Part shown: positions 1 to 8,845 of the stretch, piece by piece | Position numbering within the stretch: position 1 is the stretch's first letter | Layout of the letters: every line of letters begins with the position of its first letter | NCBI GenBank assembly: GCA_001430745.1 | Contig: KQ482032.1 | Coordinates: forward strand, 692,447 to 705,393 | From: Auxenochlorella pyrenoidosa | Taxonomy: Eukaryota; Chlorophyta; Trebouxiophyceae; Chlorellales; Chlorellaceae | Length of the DNA: 12,947 bases | Reading direction: 5' to 3' | Made by a program: the position numbers and the translations under genes | The notes under the pieces: generated by a model | The model's input: only the letters and a program-made list of their open reading frames with translations | Told to the model about the DNA's origin: nothing | Databases searched by the model: none

Positions 1-3000
1 CCCCTGCAGGCATGGGAGCCAAAAGGCACAGCGCCGCAAATTGGGCTGCTACCAGCCGTCACCACTTGCAGAGGTTGCCATGAGTGGGCTCAGCCCTGAG
101 CTCTGGAGCTGAACCCTCCTGCCTCACCAGGAGTTTCTCAGAATCCAGAACCTGTTGGACAGGTCGTACCCAATGAGGAGCTGCATGGGCAGGAGGGCCA
201 GCATGCCTGGGTCCTCGGGCGAGAAAGCGAGCGGTTGGGCGAGGCTACGGCCTTGGGCAGCTGCCCATTGCGCTCCCCCTCCTACCATTGCGTGGTTGAC
301 TGCGCCTGAGCTGCAGTTGCTGCTGCCCCGGTAGATGCCTGCATCATGTGGTAGGGGCCAGGGGTGGCTTGGTGTGCAAGTGCATGGCATACAGGGCAGC
401 ACCCCGAGCGTTCTGGCTGGCCGCCAGACGGCTTCGAGAGACACCAGAGAGGCATCGCGGCCGGGATCTGACGTATAGTAGCAGAGCAGGATCTGAGACC
501 GCTGCACCTGAGTCGTAGAGATACAGTGGCGATTCGACGAAAAAATACACCACCTGCATAGTTGAAAGGGGGGTGGGGGTGGGGGTGGTAGGGTAGGTTG
601 GTTGAGGAGACATACAGAGCTGTTCATGCTCGCATACAACCGACACTCTCCCTGCCAGCATGCCAAGCCCAGGCATGTTTGCTGGGTGCTGGTGAATGCT
701 GCCTGAGTGCGCTTGCGGATCCTCAAGCATGCCAAGCCCAGGCATGTTTGCTGGGTGCTGGTAAATGCTGCCTGAGTGCGCTTGCGGCTCGTCCCGCATC
801 CCGACGCTGCGGCCCTCTGTCTACCTGGGCTCTCGCCCCAGTAGCGACCACCGCCCAGGCCACCTACCAGGGGTCCCCTTGCCAGAGCATTCATTAGCGC
901 CAGGTTGTTCCCGGGCACCCACTCGTAGCCAGGATCAGGCGACAGGGCAAAGGCGCCGCTGCGGGAGACTGTGGATGCCTTGCAGGGCCCGTTGCCTGCC
1001 AGCACAGGGCAGGGGGGCGTGGGAGGGCTTGCTTGCGAATGGAGCACTCAGGCCTAGGCGGGTGCCTACCCTAGCATAGGACTGCCAGACACGGTGTGTC
1101 TGCACCGCGGAATGAGGCGGCAGGCTGCATGCCCCATCCTGCAGGCAAGCAGGGCTCACCTGTGGCAGTGTATGTGTACGCAACTTCCCGTACAACGAAG
1201 CCATTGGCCGCCACATACTCAAACACCTCCTCTGCAGTTGAGCGCAACAGGTGGAGAAGAACTCAACTGGCGGGCTTGTATCAGGTCAGGCTGAGCCCTG
1301 CCCCCCACTGTCAATTGTGCTTCGACGACGCCATGATGCTGGCACTTTCCACGAAAGCCACGCCCTCCATCGCCCACCCGGGTAGCCGCCATTGCAGCCG
1401 GCCGACTTGTACTCAAGCGGGTCTGTGGCATTGTTGGCGCAGTCCAGGATCTGTTGCACTGACAGGTCTCTGGATGGCAGACCCTCGATCAGCGCCTTGC
1501 TAGATACAGCTGCGAGCGCTGCGAAGGCGTAGCTGCACATGGGCCGTGGGCAAAGCACACTTCAGGTCCGAGGCGGGTTGAACGGCCCTGCCATTTTAAT
1601 CTTCAGATAGGACTGGCACAGTAGAATGTCCAGAATAATTGAAGTGATTGCAGCCCCTGGCAGCTGCACTAGCCGGCCAGAAGCAGCATGCTCAGGCAGG
1701 CTTGCAGCACATCTCAGCATCGCTGAGCTAGCGCCGCAACCTGGCCTCCACCTAAGGAGGACCCATTACAGTCAAGCGCACCGGGAACACCCACACGCTG
1801 GCCCTTGCGCTGGCACACAGTGCCCAGATGCTTGCAGTAAGCATCACAAACAGCAGGGCAGCACTCACCAGGAGCCGCAGTCCTGGCCGCCCAGCACCTG
1901 GTTGCGCACCGGGGGCACCTTGCCCAGCACGGACCAATCCACCCAATCATCGGGCGGCAACTCCGGGGCTGAGCTGGCGGCCAGGCGGCGCCGCGCTTGC
2001 ACCTGCTGCATGAGTTGGGGCTGGATGCCCCGCATCAGCAGCTTGCGTGCCAGCTCCTCTGGCGTGAAGTCGCTGCAGAGGGGGTTGGTCGGGAAACATG
2101 TCAGTGTTCTGACCAGGCTGGACACGGCAAAGACAGCCCGGAGGGCAGCATGTCGAAACAGTCTGCTTGAACGATAATCACAACTGTGCAAAATATGAAT
2201 CCTGGCAGGCAGCAAAGGCGCCAAGCACGAGCCAAGCAGGTGATGGTGAGCACACCGGCAGTGCGCAGCACCTGAAAGCGTTGAACGGCGCCCTCGCGTA
2301 GGTCACATCCTCTCGCTGGTTCCATCTCAACGTCTTATTGAGATTGGACTGCAGGATGCAGGGCGCCAAAGCTATAGAGACTCAGTTCAAACAGCTTGGG
2401 ACCAGAGGGAGCAGCTTAGTTTGATAAGTTCCATGCAGGCTTGCGAGCGGCCTTGCAACCTGCTTGGAAAGCTGCACCCCTCTTCAGCACCGAACCGCTT
2501 GCCGCTGGCAGAGGTGAACACCCCACTCCCACCGCATGCCACATCCCAACCACCCACCTCCCAAGCCTTGTACCGCCGGTAGCTTGTGTAGCCCCGCTGT
2601 TGGTTGTACAGCTTGCGCCGTGCAGTCGGGCTCTGCACACCCAAAGCAACACGAAAGCAAGCAGATTAATGGAGGGGTGCGCACCAGGCTGGCAGTGGAG
2701 GGGTGGGAGGGTGGGGTTGAGAACCAGGCCTGCGGGCATGCAGGAAATGATGATGCCTTGCCAAGCCCTGCTGAGAAAGGGGCCCGGCAGGGGCCTGGCA
2801 GGGCATGTAAAACCCAGAAGCCAATTAGCTGGTCTCAGCTAGGCACAGCCAGCCATGGCTCTGTGGCAGTTTGTTGGCAGCACAGCAATCCCTCACCAGA
2901 CTTGACAGCACTCTGGCCGCCACAACTGCCTGCTGCCTGTCCACGTACCCTGAAAGCCGGACTGGGACAAGCGCAGAGGGCTCTGGCTGAGGTGGCGGCG

Positions 3001-3226
3001 GCCGCGCCAGGTCAGCACTGCCGCCAGCTCGGACCGGAGAACGCGGGCGCCGCACCGGCGGCGGTGGCGGCGGGCGCGGTAAAGCGCGGCGACGCTGCGG
3101 TGGCGGCGGTCGCCGCTGCAATAAATCGGCTGTCGCGCTGTCACCATCAGACCCTGCCGCCGCTCCGACAGTGCTGATGCTGCAGAAAATCAGCATGGTT
3201 GCCAACAGTGCCACAGTGGCACGCAT
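1..3226 (-). CDS. Papain-family (C1A) cysteine protease precursor, 3' end outside window
   Basis: Predicted cysteine endopeptidase made as an inactive secretory precursor, probably for a vacuolar, lysosome-like or extracellular compartment. Exons on the minus strand, in coding order: 3226-2897, 2632-2558, 2348-2272, 2072-1869, 1532-1378, 1231-1160, 995-868, 553-508, 338-286, 180-128, 4-1 and on beyond the window; 399 residues are visible. All ten introns are GT-AG and keep frame. Residues 1-25 look like a signal peptide (MRATVALLATMLIFCSISTV). Residues about 35-85 are rich in Pro and Arg. Residues about 120-170 resemble an I29 propeptide (FNAFSDFTPEEL). The mature domain starts near 199 (LPPDDWVDWS). 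Active-site residues are Cys229 (CGSCYAFA), His378 (VNHAM) and Asn396 (RNSWG); GCNGG is also present. Oddities: Tyr replaces the usual Trp after the catalytic Cys, and there is a short insertion before it. In-frame ATGs at 3250 and 3289 are alternative starts; 3226 was chosen because it opens directly on the signal peptide. The family is clear; the first splice join and the start are less certain. Confidence 0.88.
568..593 (+). repeat. G-run tract (pyrimidine tract of a protease intron)
   Basis: On the plus strand there are G runs of 6, 5, 5 and 3 separated by one to a few bases. On the protease transcript this is the C-rich pyrimidine tract about 15 nt before the acceptor of the exon that starts at 553. 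The plus-strand version has the pattern of a potential G-quadruplex; folding is inference. Confidence 0.6.
657..787. repeat. Two-copy 62-bp direct repeat inside a protease intron
   Basis: The segment 657-718 recurs at 726-787 (period 69) with a single difference, ggtgaatg against ggtaaatg; a 7-bp spacer separates the copies. It lies within the 554-867 intron of the protease gene, between the exon ending GPL and the exon beginning VVYFF. The near identity points to a recent local tandem duplication. No open reading frame or known element is evident in the unit. Confidence 0.9.
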
Positions 3227-3540
3227 TGGGCCCGCCTTGGTGCTGTGCATTGACCTGCCACTCCTTATTCGATGATGTGCATGGAGCATTCAGGGCAAGC
3301 ACGCCGTTGCCTAGCCCTGCATACAGTGAGTACACAGCTTTGGCGTCTGAGGTCAGCAAGGGCACCGCGCTTTGCCGGCGCGATGTATGCGCGCTGCGAG
3401 CATAGCTGTCACATCAGTTGGATGACAACTTGCTTCCATTTCTTGATCAGGCAGACTCATGGAAAGCATGAAAGAGCACAGCATGAAGCAGAGTGTGGCA
3501 CGAGCAAGCAGGCCAGCAGTAGGCTGAGGGGCAGGGTTAC

Positions 3541-3547
3541 TATATAT
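3541..3547 (-). promoter_or_regulatory. TATA-like element, possible protease promoter
   Basis: TATATAT followed by a short A run (plus-strand reading) stands out in GC-rich surroundings, about 315 bp upstream of the proposed protease start codon. The motif is nearly symmetric, so its orientation is not fixed. It would imply a 5' untranslated region of roughly 280 nt. This is a weak call from base composition and position only. Confidence 0.25.
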
Positions 3548-3633
3548 CAAAAAACGTTTGCTGGCTAACAGCTGTGACGGTTGTTGAAGGTCCAGTGGAG
3601 GGTGATGGCAACTCTGCGGGCAGGTTTAATTCA

Positions 3634-3648
3634 TGCTGGCACCAGCTG
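3634..3648. repeat. 15-bp direct repeat, copy 1 (tgctggcaccagctg)
   Basis: An identical 15-mer recurs at 4594-4608 in the same divergent intergenic region. The core CTGG-CA-CCAG is a short inverted repeat. Two exact copies between two divergent genes could be protein-binding sites, or chance in a CTG/CAG-rich genome. Confidence 0.35.
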
Positions 3649-4593
3649 CCTGCGGGGCGCCGCGCGGGCGCAAATTGGGTGGCAGCGCTGCTAGCCGCGC
3701 ACTGCCGGCGGCCAGCAATCAACGGTTGTGATCCCTGCTTGTGCCCACAAACAAGTTCAACCCACAAGCAACTTTCAAATGCGATGAAAATTAGCGGTGA
3801 AAGAGCAACGGTGAATTGCGGCAACCCCGGCGGCGGCGCAGGGTTAGCCACCAACGGGCGCGAGGCAGCAAGAGCGGCGGCGGCAAATAGGCAGGGGCGC
3901 AAGCTTGCATCCCTCAGCTCTAGCCGACAGTAACGTGCCCACCGCGTAACAGCTTTCCAGCACTAAGCAGAACCAGTGAACCGGGGCGTGGCCCCGGTGC
4001 CAGTACCTACTCAACCGGTATGTTTGCCGCTGCTCATCCCCGCATGTCATTGGAAAACCTCACCTGATGTCCTTTCGCCCGCGCAGGTGCACGGCGCTGC
4101 TCCTGCCCCACTTGTGTGGTGCAGCAAAACCCACTGTGAAAAGCTCTGCAGACACGTCTCCTCCCAAACCGGTGTCAGTGCACGGAACATGCATGCAGGT
4201 GGGCTGGAGAGTGCCACAGGATGGTACTGCTTCGCCATGCGACGCGCGCGCCCGTGCTGCTTGTGGGGCCAGAATGCGCACAGCCCCAACACAGCGACCT
4301 GTCAAATATGCGGAGTAGAAATGCTTGAAAGATGCTGCACTCTGCACTTGACCTTCCACAATTGCAGGGAGAGGGAGTTGTGATACGGAAAATTGCAGAC
4401 GATCGATGCAGTTGCAACTGAAGTGAGACGCTGAGGGCTCTGCCGCGGCATGGCCCTGCGAGCGGCGGCGGGCCCTGCATGCCCTGTGGTCTGTGTTAAC
4501 AGAACTGCTCTCCTGTGCCAAGCATCCATAAAACTTTGAGGCACCGAACACTCTGAGCCAGTCAGCAAGGGGCGGTGCTTCTCAGTAGCATGG

Positions 4594-4608
4594 TGCTGGC
4601 ACCAGCTG
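4594..4608. repeat. 15-bp direct repeat, copy 2 (tgctggcaccagctg)
   Basis: Second exact copy of the 15-mer at 3634-3648, about 620 bp upstream of the DUF1295 start codon. Any regulatory role is speculative. Confidence 0.35.
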
Positions 4609-5214
4609 GGCCGGCCCAATGTGGCGCCACGCGCCCCATGTTTCAGGAGTGCATCAAAGCTGGCGCAAGAGGTTCCATGTTTGATGCTGCGGCTGATCAT
4701 CTCATGAACTGCTTACTGCAACTGCTCCTGTGCATGTATGGTTTGCGGCCCGCCGTGGGCAACATGCACCAGATGCTCGGTGCTGTGGCGCCCGCCGTGC
4801 TGCCCGCCGTGTGCTGGCCAGTTTGGGCAAATGAATGCGGGCGACTAGCGTGTGCTCTGACGCCTTCTGGCATGCTTTGATCGCAGACCCTGCGGGTTTT
4901 TCAAGCGAGAACAGGAGACCGCAGCTGTCGCACAGCCAGAACCAGCGCTGACCCCTGTCGTCTGCCGTCACGCGCCCGATCGTCCCTGCTGAGCTATGTG
5001 AGCAACGCAGCGACTTTGTTGTGAGGCGGTGGCCAGGCGCCCGGCGCCATTCTCCGCTCTGCTGAACACAACCAGTAGCCAGAGACGTGCAGGTCGCGAT
5101 GCGCGCTGCAATACTACCGCCGCTGCCGCCATGAACTGCCACCGCGCTTGTGCCCGCCGCCACCGCCCCTGCCGCCACCTCTCTTTTGCCGTGCCACGCA
5201 GCCGGCCTGGCGCC

Positions 5215-8200
5215 ATGGACTGGTCGTCCTGCGACTGGGGAGGTTTTACCTCCGTGCTGAAAAGCCTGGGTTTTTGGCGTGGATGGTGAGGCCAGCCTGC
5301 ACTGCAGGGCTTTCGCCTCATTTGTCGGCGTTGCCATGCAGAACCATGACGCACCTCATGCACACTTCGCGTTGCCCTGCATCCTCCTGCAGGCTGGTTG
5401 ACAGCCTCAAGTACAGCCAGCGGGGCGCCGAGGGCGCTGTTCTGCTGAGGTCAGCATTTCACTTGGGCGGCTGGTCACCCGTGGTGGTTGCTTTTTGCGG
5501 CCTGTTCCGACAGATGCTGGCCTGCCTGAGGAGGAGGCAGCGCTTGGCAGTACTTATGCACCTTGAAAACCGAGCTCCCTTCGTGCCTGCCCGGCAGGTT
5601 CTACCAGACTGCCGACCCCCTGGCATCGGCTGTTGCCGTGGCGCTGCTGCTGGCCGCCCTCTGCTTCCTGCTCTCCCTGCCCACCAACCGCCACTCCTGG
5701 GTGCGCTGGGCAAGCAGGGATTGTTTAGGACCACCAGGGGGGCGGAATTTGCACCAATAGCAGCACAGCTGTTTTGCTTTGCAGTGAATGTGTCTGCCTG
5801 GCGGCCCCGTCACGCCACAAGCGCGTCCGCCCTCTGTCCGCCTAATCAACAGCACACGCACTCACCTGAGGCACACACATGCGCCTGCAGGTGGACAAGC
5901 TGTGGAGCGTGGCCCCCGTGTACTACTTCTGGCACTTTGCGCTGCACGACCAGCTCAAAGCGCGCGGCGTGCCGGTCAACCCGCGCCTCCTGGCCATGTC
6001 CGTGCTGGCCAGCGTGTGGGGCGTGCGCCTGACCTACAACTTTGCGCGCAAGGGCGGCTACCGCTGGGAGGATGAGGACTACAGGTGCAGGCGGGCAGGG
6101 GCTGGCGGCTGTGGGCAGCAGGGACCCCAGGCGCATTGGGTGCCTGAATTCCCTCTTGACGACCAGCTGTGATCTTGGGAGAGTTTCCTGCCGCATGTCA
6201 CCTCTTGGTCTGGGGCAGCAAGCGTGCCAGCTGTCATGGCAGCAGGGGTCCATGTCGCGTATCTTGCTCAGCCTGCCGGCAGGCAAGCCAAAGCAAGTAA
6301 GTAAGATTCTGCCTGCACGGTCCTGGCTCTGCCTGGCACTCAGCTTAATGCCCTGCTTTCTGTGGCCTGCCGCTTCAGGTGGCCCTGGCTGCGCGCACGC
6401 ATCCACTGGCTGCCCTTCCTCGTCTTCAACCTGACCTTCATCGCCGTCATCCAGGTGGGGCGCAATGAGGGCATGCTGCCCGGCTGGCTCTCTGGCAGAC
6501 TGGGGGGTGGCCCGCCGCTGCGGGACTTCCTCTGTTGCAGCCTGGCGGCCGCTGGTTGCGCGCTGAGCCCCAGAGTTCCGCCACCCCGCAACCCTTCCGA
6601 CCTCCCCGCTTTCACTTGCCCCCTCTCACAGCACCTGCTGCTGCTTGCGCTGGCCGCGCCTGCCTATGTGGCATGGCAGAATGTGGGCACGCCGGTGGGG
6701 CCCCTGGACGCCGCCGCAGCAGCCCTGGTCGCCTTCTTCCTGCTGTTTGAGGCCACCGCCGATGAGCAGCAGTGGGTCTTCCAGACCGCCAAGCACGCGC
6801 TGCTGCGCGCGGGCAAGCCGCTGCCGCCGATCCTGGCCCGCGGCTTCTGCACCACCGGGCTCTTCCGCTACTCGCGCCACCCCAAGTGAGCGAGGGCTGG
6901 GGCAGCAGGGGGCAGGGCTGGCAGGGGGCGCAGCGCATCCATGCCGCAGATGGGGTCGTGCGTTGCAAAGGTGTCGGCCTCAGCTCTGCAACTTTGAGCT
7001 GCGGGTACCCCCCGGCTTGTAGCAGCCGGTTCGACCGCCTGCCTGGACCCCCTTCCCTTGCTGCAGCTTCTGGGCTGAGCAGGGAATTTGGTGGTCCATG
7101 TACGTCTTTGGGGTGGCCGCCTCGGGTGAGGCAGCCCCTGGCAATCGTGCCTCCCACCGATGCACGCGTCCTTCAAACCATCCATCTTTTCGCCTGCCTG
7201 CCTGCCTGCCTTGCCGCCCATGCTGCTATGCTAGTGCCCCAGACTCGGTTGTGCCAGCATTCTTGGGCCCTGCATGTGGATCTTTCAGCGGCTCTCCTGC
7301 ACCTTCACCGCTTGCGTAGCTGCCACATTGCTCCACTCACAGATTGTCCCCCCTTGTGCCGCCCTTTCCCCTGCAGGGCGCTGGCTGAACTGGGCCCTCG
7401 TGGGGCCCCTGTTTCTGTCCATGCTGTTCCAGGGCTCCACCTGGCTCACGGAGCTCATCTCCACCGCCAAGTACCCCAGGTGAGGCTCTGCAAAGCTGTT
7501 TCCCGAGCTTGCTCCGGCAGACTTTGTCACGGAGGATGTCAGTGGGGCTGCAGGGCAGGGGAGGCAGCACATGGTGCCAGCAGCAATGCCGGTGACGTCC
7601 GCCTACGATGCAGCTTGTGCCGGCCCCTCATCTGTGGCTCCTGCTGCAGATCATGCCATGGCCACCGTATCGACGCGTGATATTACCTGTGCCACTCTCG
7701 GCCCCCCCCGCTGCAGCTATGCCGACTACCAGAAGACCACCTCCCGCCTCATGCCCTGGTTCCCTGGAGAGCCGGCCCAGCCTGTCGAGGAGCAGGCAGA
7801 GGAGGAGGAGGAGGAGGAGAAGCCCCAGAAGGACGAGGAGGAGGAGGAGCCGCGCCAGCCCCGCTCAACTCGCAAGCCCCGCACCGCCAGCAGGCGCGCC
7901 TCTGCTGCCGCCAAGCCAGCCGCCAGCGCTGCCACCAAAGACGAGCCTGCAGAGCAGCTTGAGGAGGAGCAGGAGGAGGATGTAGAGGACAGCGAGGGGG
8001 AGGATGAGGGGCAGAAGGAGCCGGCGGCACCTCGCTCCCGCCGTGCCGCCGCAGCTGGCACCAAGAGCCGCGGCGCGGCGCGGTCTCGCGCAACAAAGAC
8101 AGCAGAGGACGCCCCGGTTGCAGATGAGGCATCTGCAGGCGCTGTGGAGGCATCTGCAGGTGCTGTGGAGGATGCGGCACGGCCCTCGCGGTCGCCGCAC

Positions 8201-8284
8201 AAGTCAGCCAGGGCGGCTGCAGCGGAGCCGCCGGTGCCCACGCGCCACAGCAGCCGGCTGCGCGCCAAGGCCGTGTCCGCCTGA
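5215..8284 (+). CDS. DUF1295 / steroid 5-alpha-reductase-like membrane protein with charged C-terminal tail
   Basis: Predicted multi-pass membrane protein of the DUF1295 family, a relative of steroid 5-alpha-reductases and isoprenylcysteine methyltransferases; substrate unknown. Exons: 5215-5285, 5598-5700, 5891-6084, 6379-6454, 6632-6885, 7067-7125, 7377-7479, 7717-8284, all introns GT-AG; product 475 residues. Family signatures cross the splice joins cleanly: HSWVDKLWSVAPV (56-68), RLTYNFARKGGYRWEDEDYR (to 123), EATADEQQWVF, FRYSRHPNFWAEQGIWWSMY (ending near 244), LLF-type FLSMLFQGSTWLTE and the YADYQKTTSRLMPWFP end (288-303). Hydrophobic segments lie near 32-51, 86-105, 127-163, 170-190, 240-252 and 258-274. 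Residues 305-475 are a charged tail not expected from the core family: Glu runs, then Ala/Arg/Lys/Ser-rich sequence with a duplicated EASAGAV. The start at 5215 has a good eukaryotic context (gccATGg) and joins in phase to exon 2. The family is confident. Enzyme activity and location (ER or organelle membrane) are inferred. Confidence 0.88.
7795..7849 (+). repeat. GAG-rich tract encoding poly-Glu blocks
   Basis: Near-perfect GAG codon runs encode seven Glu in a row (residues 315-321) and, after a short Lys/Gln/Asp break, five more (327-331). They sit at the start of the charged tail of the DUF1295 protein. Triplet slippage is a likely source and would keep the frame. Confidence 0.75.
8126..8167 (+). 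repeat. 21-bp tandem duplication in the DUF1295 tail (EASAGAV x2)
   Basis: Two adjacent 21-bp units, 8126-8146 and 8147-8167, differ at one third-codon base (ggc/ggt) and encode EASAGAV twice (residues 424-437). The duplication is in frame and shows that the low-complexity tail is growing or turning over by slippage. Confidence 0.85.
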
Positions 8285-8845
8285 GCCTGGGACCCATAAC
8301 CTGTGTCCTGTTTTCACTGACTCAAGCAGGTTTTGGCATCTTGTGGTGTGTGTGAATGCATCTGCACCTCTTCTCTTCTGCGCTGGGAACCAGGGATGCC
8401 GCACACACCTGTCCCTGCCTGCTTCCCTCCATCACGCATACGCTGCTGCATACCATGCTGCATGTCCCCCAGTTTTTCGACCACCTGTACCTTCATAATC
8501 ACACAGCTCCAAGAGCCACTCAAATTTCATGCAACCATGCTTCTCACGGCCCTTGGCGGGCTTCTGAGGGGGGACCTGCCGGATTCACCTGCAGAGGGGA
8601 CTTGGTTGGTGCTGCCTCTCTGTGCTGGCATGGCAGCACCTCAGGGCATCGGGGCACATATATGCAGCCAGAGGGGGGAAAACGGCATGAGTGTGGTGGT
8701 AACAGCTGAAGAAGCAGGGCCTCTTGCTCTGTGCTGAAGGCAGCCCGGTTCGCCACGCTGGCGCTGCCGTGCCGCCGCCGCGGCTAGGGCTGGAGCTCAG
8801 ACGTGACTGCATGTTCTGTTCGTGCCCTGTTGCCACCTGAACAAC
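8285..8845 (+). other. Intergenic: DUF1295 3' UTR and AHAS small-subunit promoter region
   Basis: 561 nt separate the TGA of the DUF1295 gene from the proposed ATG of the AHAS small subunit. The part just after the stop is a mild T/C-rich mix consistent with a 3' untranslated region. I saw no TGTAA polyadenylation motif of the kind used in chlorophyte algae. An ATATAT near 8658 lies about 185 bp before the downstream ATG and is the only TATA-like candidate. No gene is supported here. Confidence 0.5.

Larger units (their letters stand above)
3227..5214. other. Divergent intergenic region without a recognisable gene
   Basis: About 2 kb separates the start codons of the protease (leftward) and the DUF1295 gene (rightward). 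Open frames exist on both strands, but their translations show no recognisable domain, no intron-exon pattern resembling the neighbours and a composition typical of chance frames in GC-rich DNA. The region should hold both promoters and both 5' untranslated regions. Visible elements are an AT-rich TATATAT at 3541-3547 and a 15-bp direct repeat at 3634-3648 and 4594-4608. A short non-coding or lineage-specific gene cannot be excluded without transcript data. Confidence 0.6.

Noticed and set aside
124..1047. Single 307-codon minus-strand frame as one uninterrupted protein
   Set aside because: Only its segments at 995-868, 338-286 and 180-128 match the protease; the rest is intron that happens to stay open, including the intronic repeat. 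The spliced model recovers the His and Asn motifs in the right order.
1890..1904. A 15-nt GT...AG segment in the protease as a micro-intron
   Set aside because: Fifteen nucleotides is far below any workable spliceosomal intron. It is treated as an in-frame insertion.
3540..3902. Minus-strand frame of 120 codons starting with an Ala-rich, signal-like N terminus
   Set aside because: The hydrophobic start is short and the remainder shows no domain. Without transcript support it is no better than the other chance frames.
4060..4551. Minus-strand open frame of 163 codons in the divergent intergenic region
   Set aside because: No similarity to a known family could be recognised, and overlapping frames of similar length occur on both strands here.
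4702..5337. Minus-strand open frame of 211 codons upstream of the DUF1295 gene
   Set aside because: No recognisable domain, composition of a chance GC-rich frame, and it overlaps DUF1295 exon 1 in antisense.
7726..8268. Ser-rich minus-strand frame of 180 codons
   Set aside because: It is the antisense of the GAG-rich tail of the DUF1295 gene (GAG runs read as CTC/TCC on the other strand), so the Ser runs are a by-product.
8285..8845. Search for a TGTAA polyadenylation signal after the DUF1295 gene
   Set aside because: No TGTAA was seen in the expected interval, so no terminator or polyadenylation site is called.
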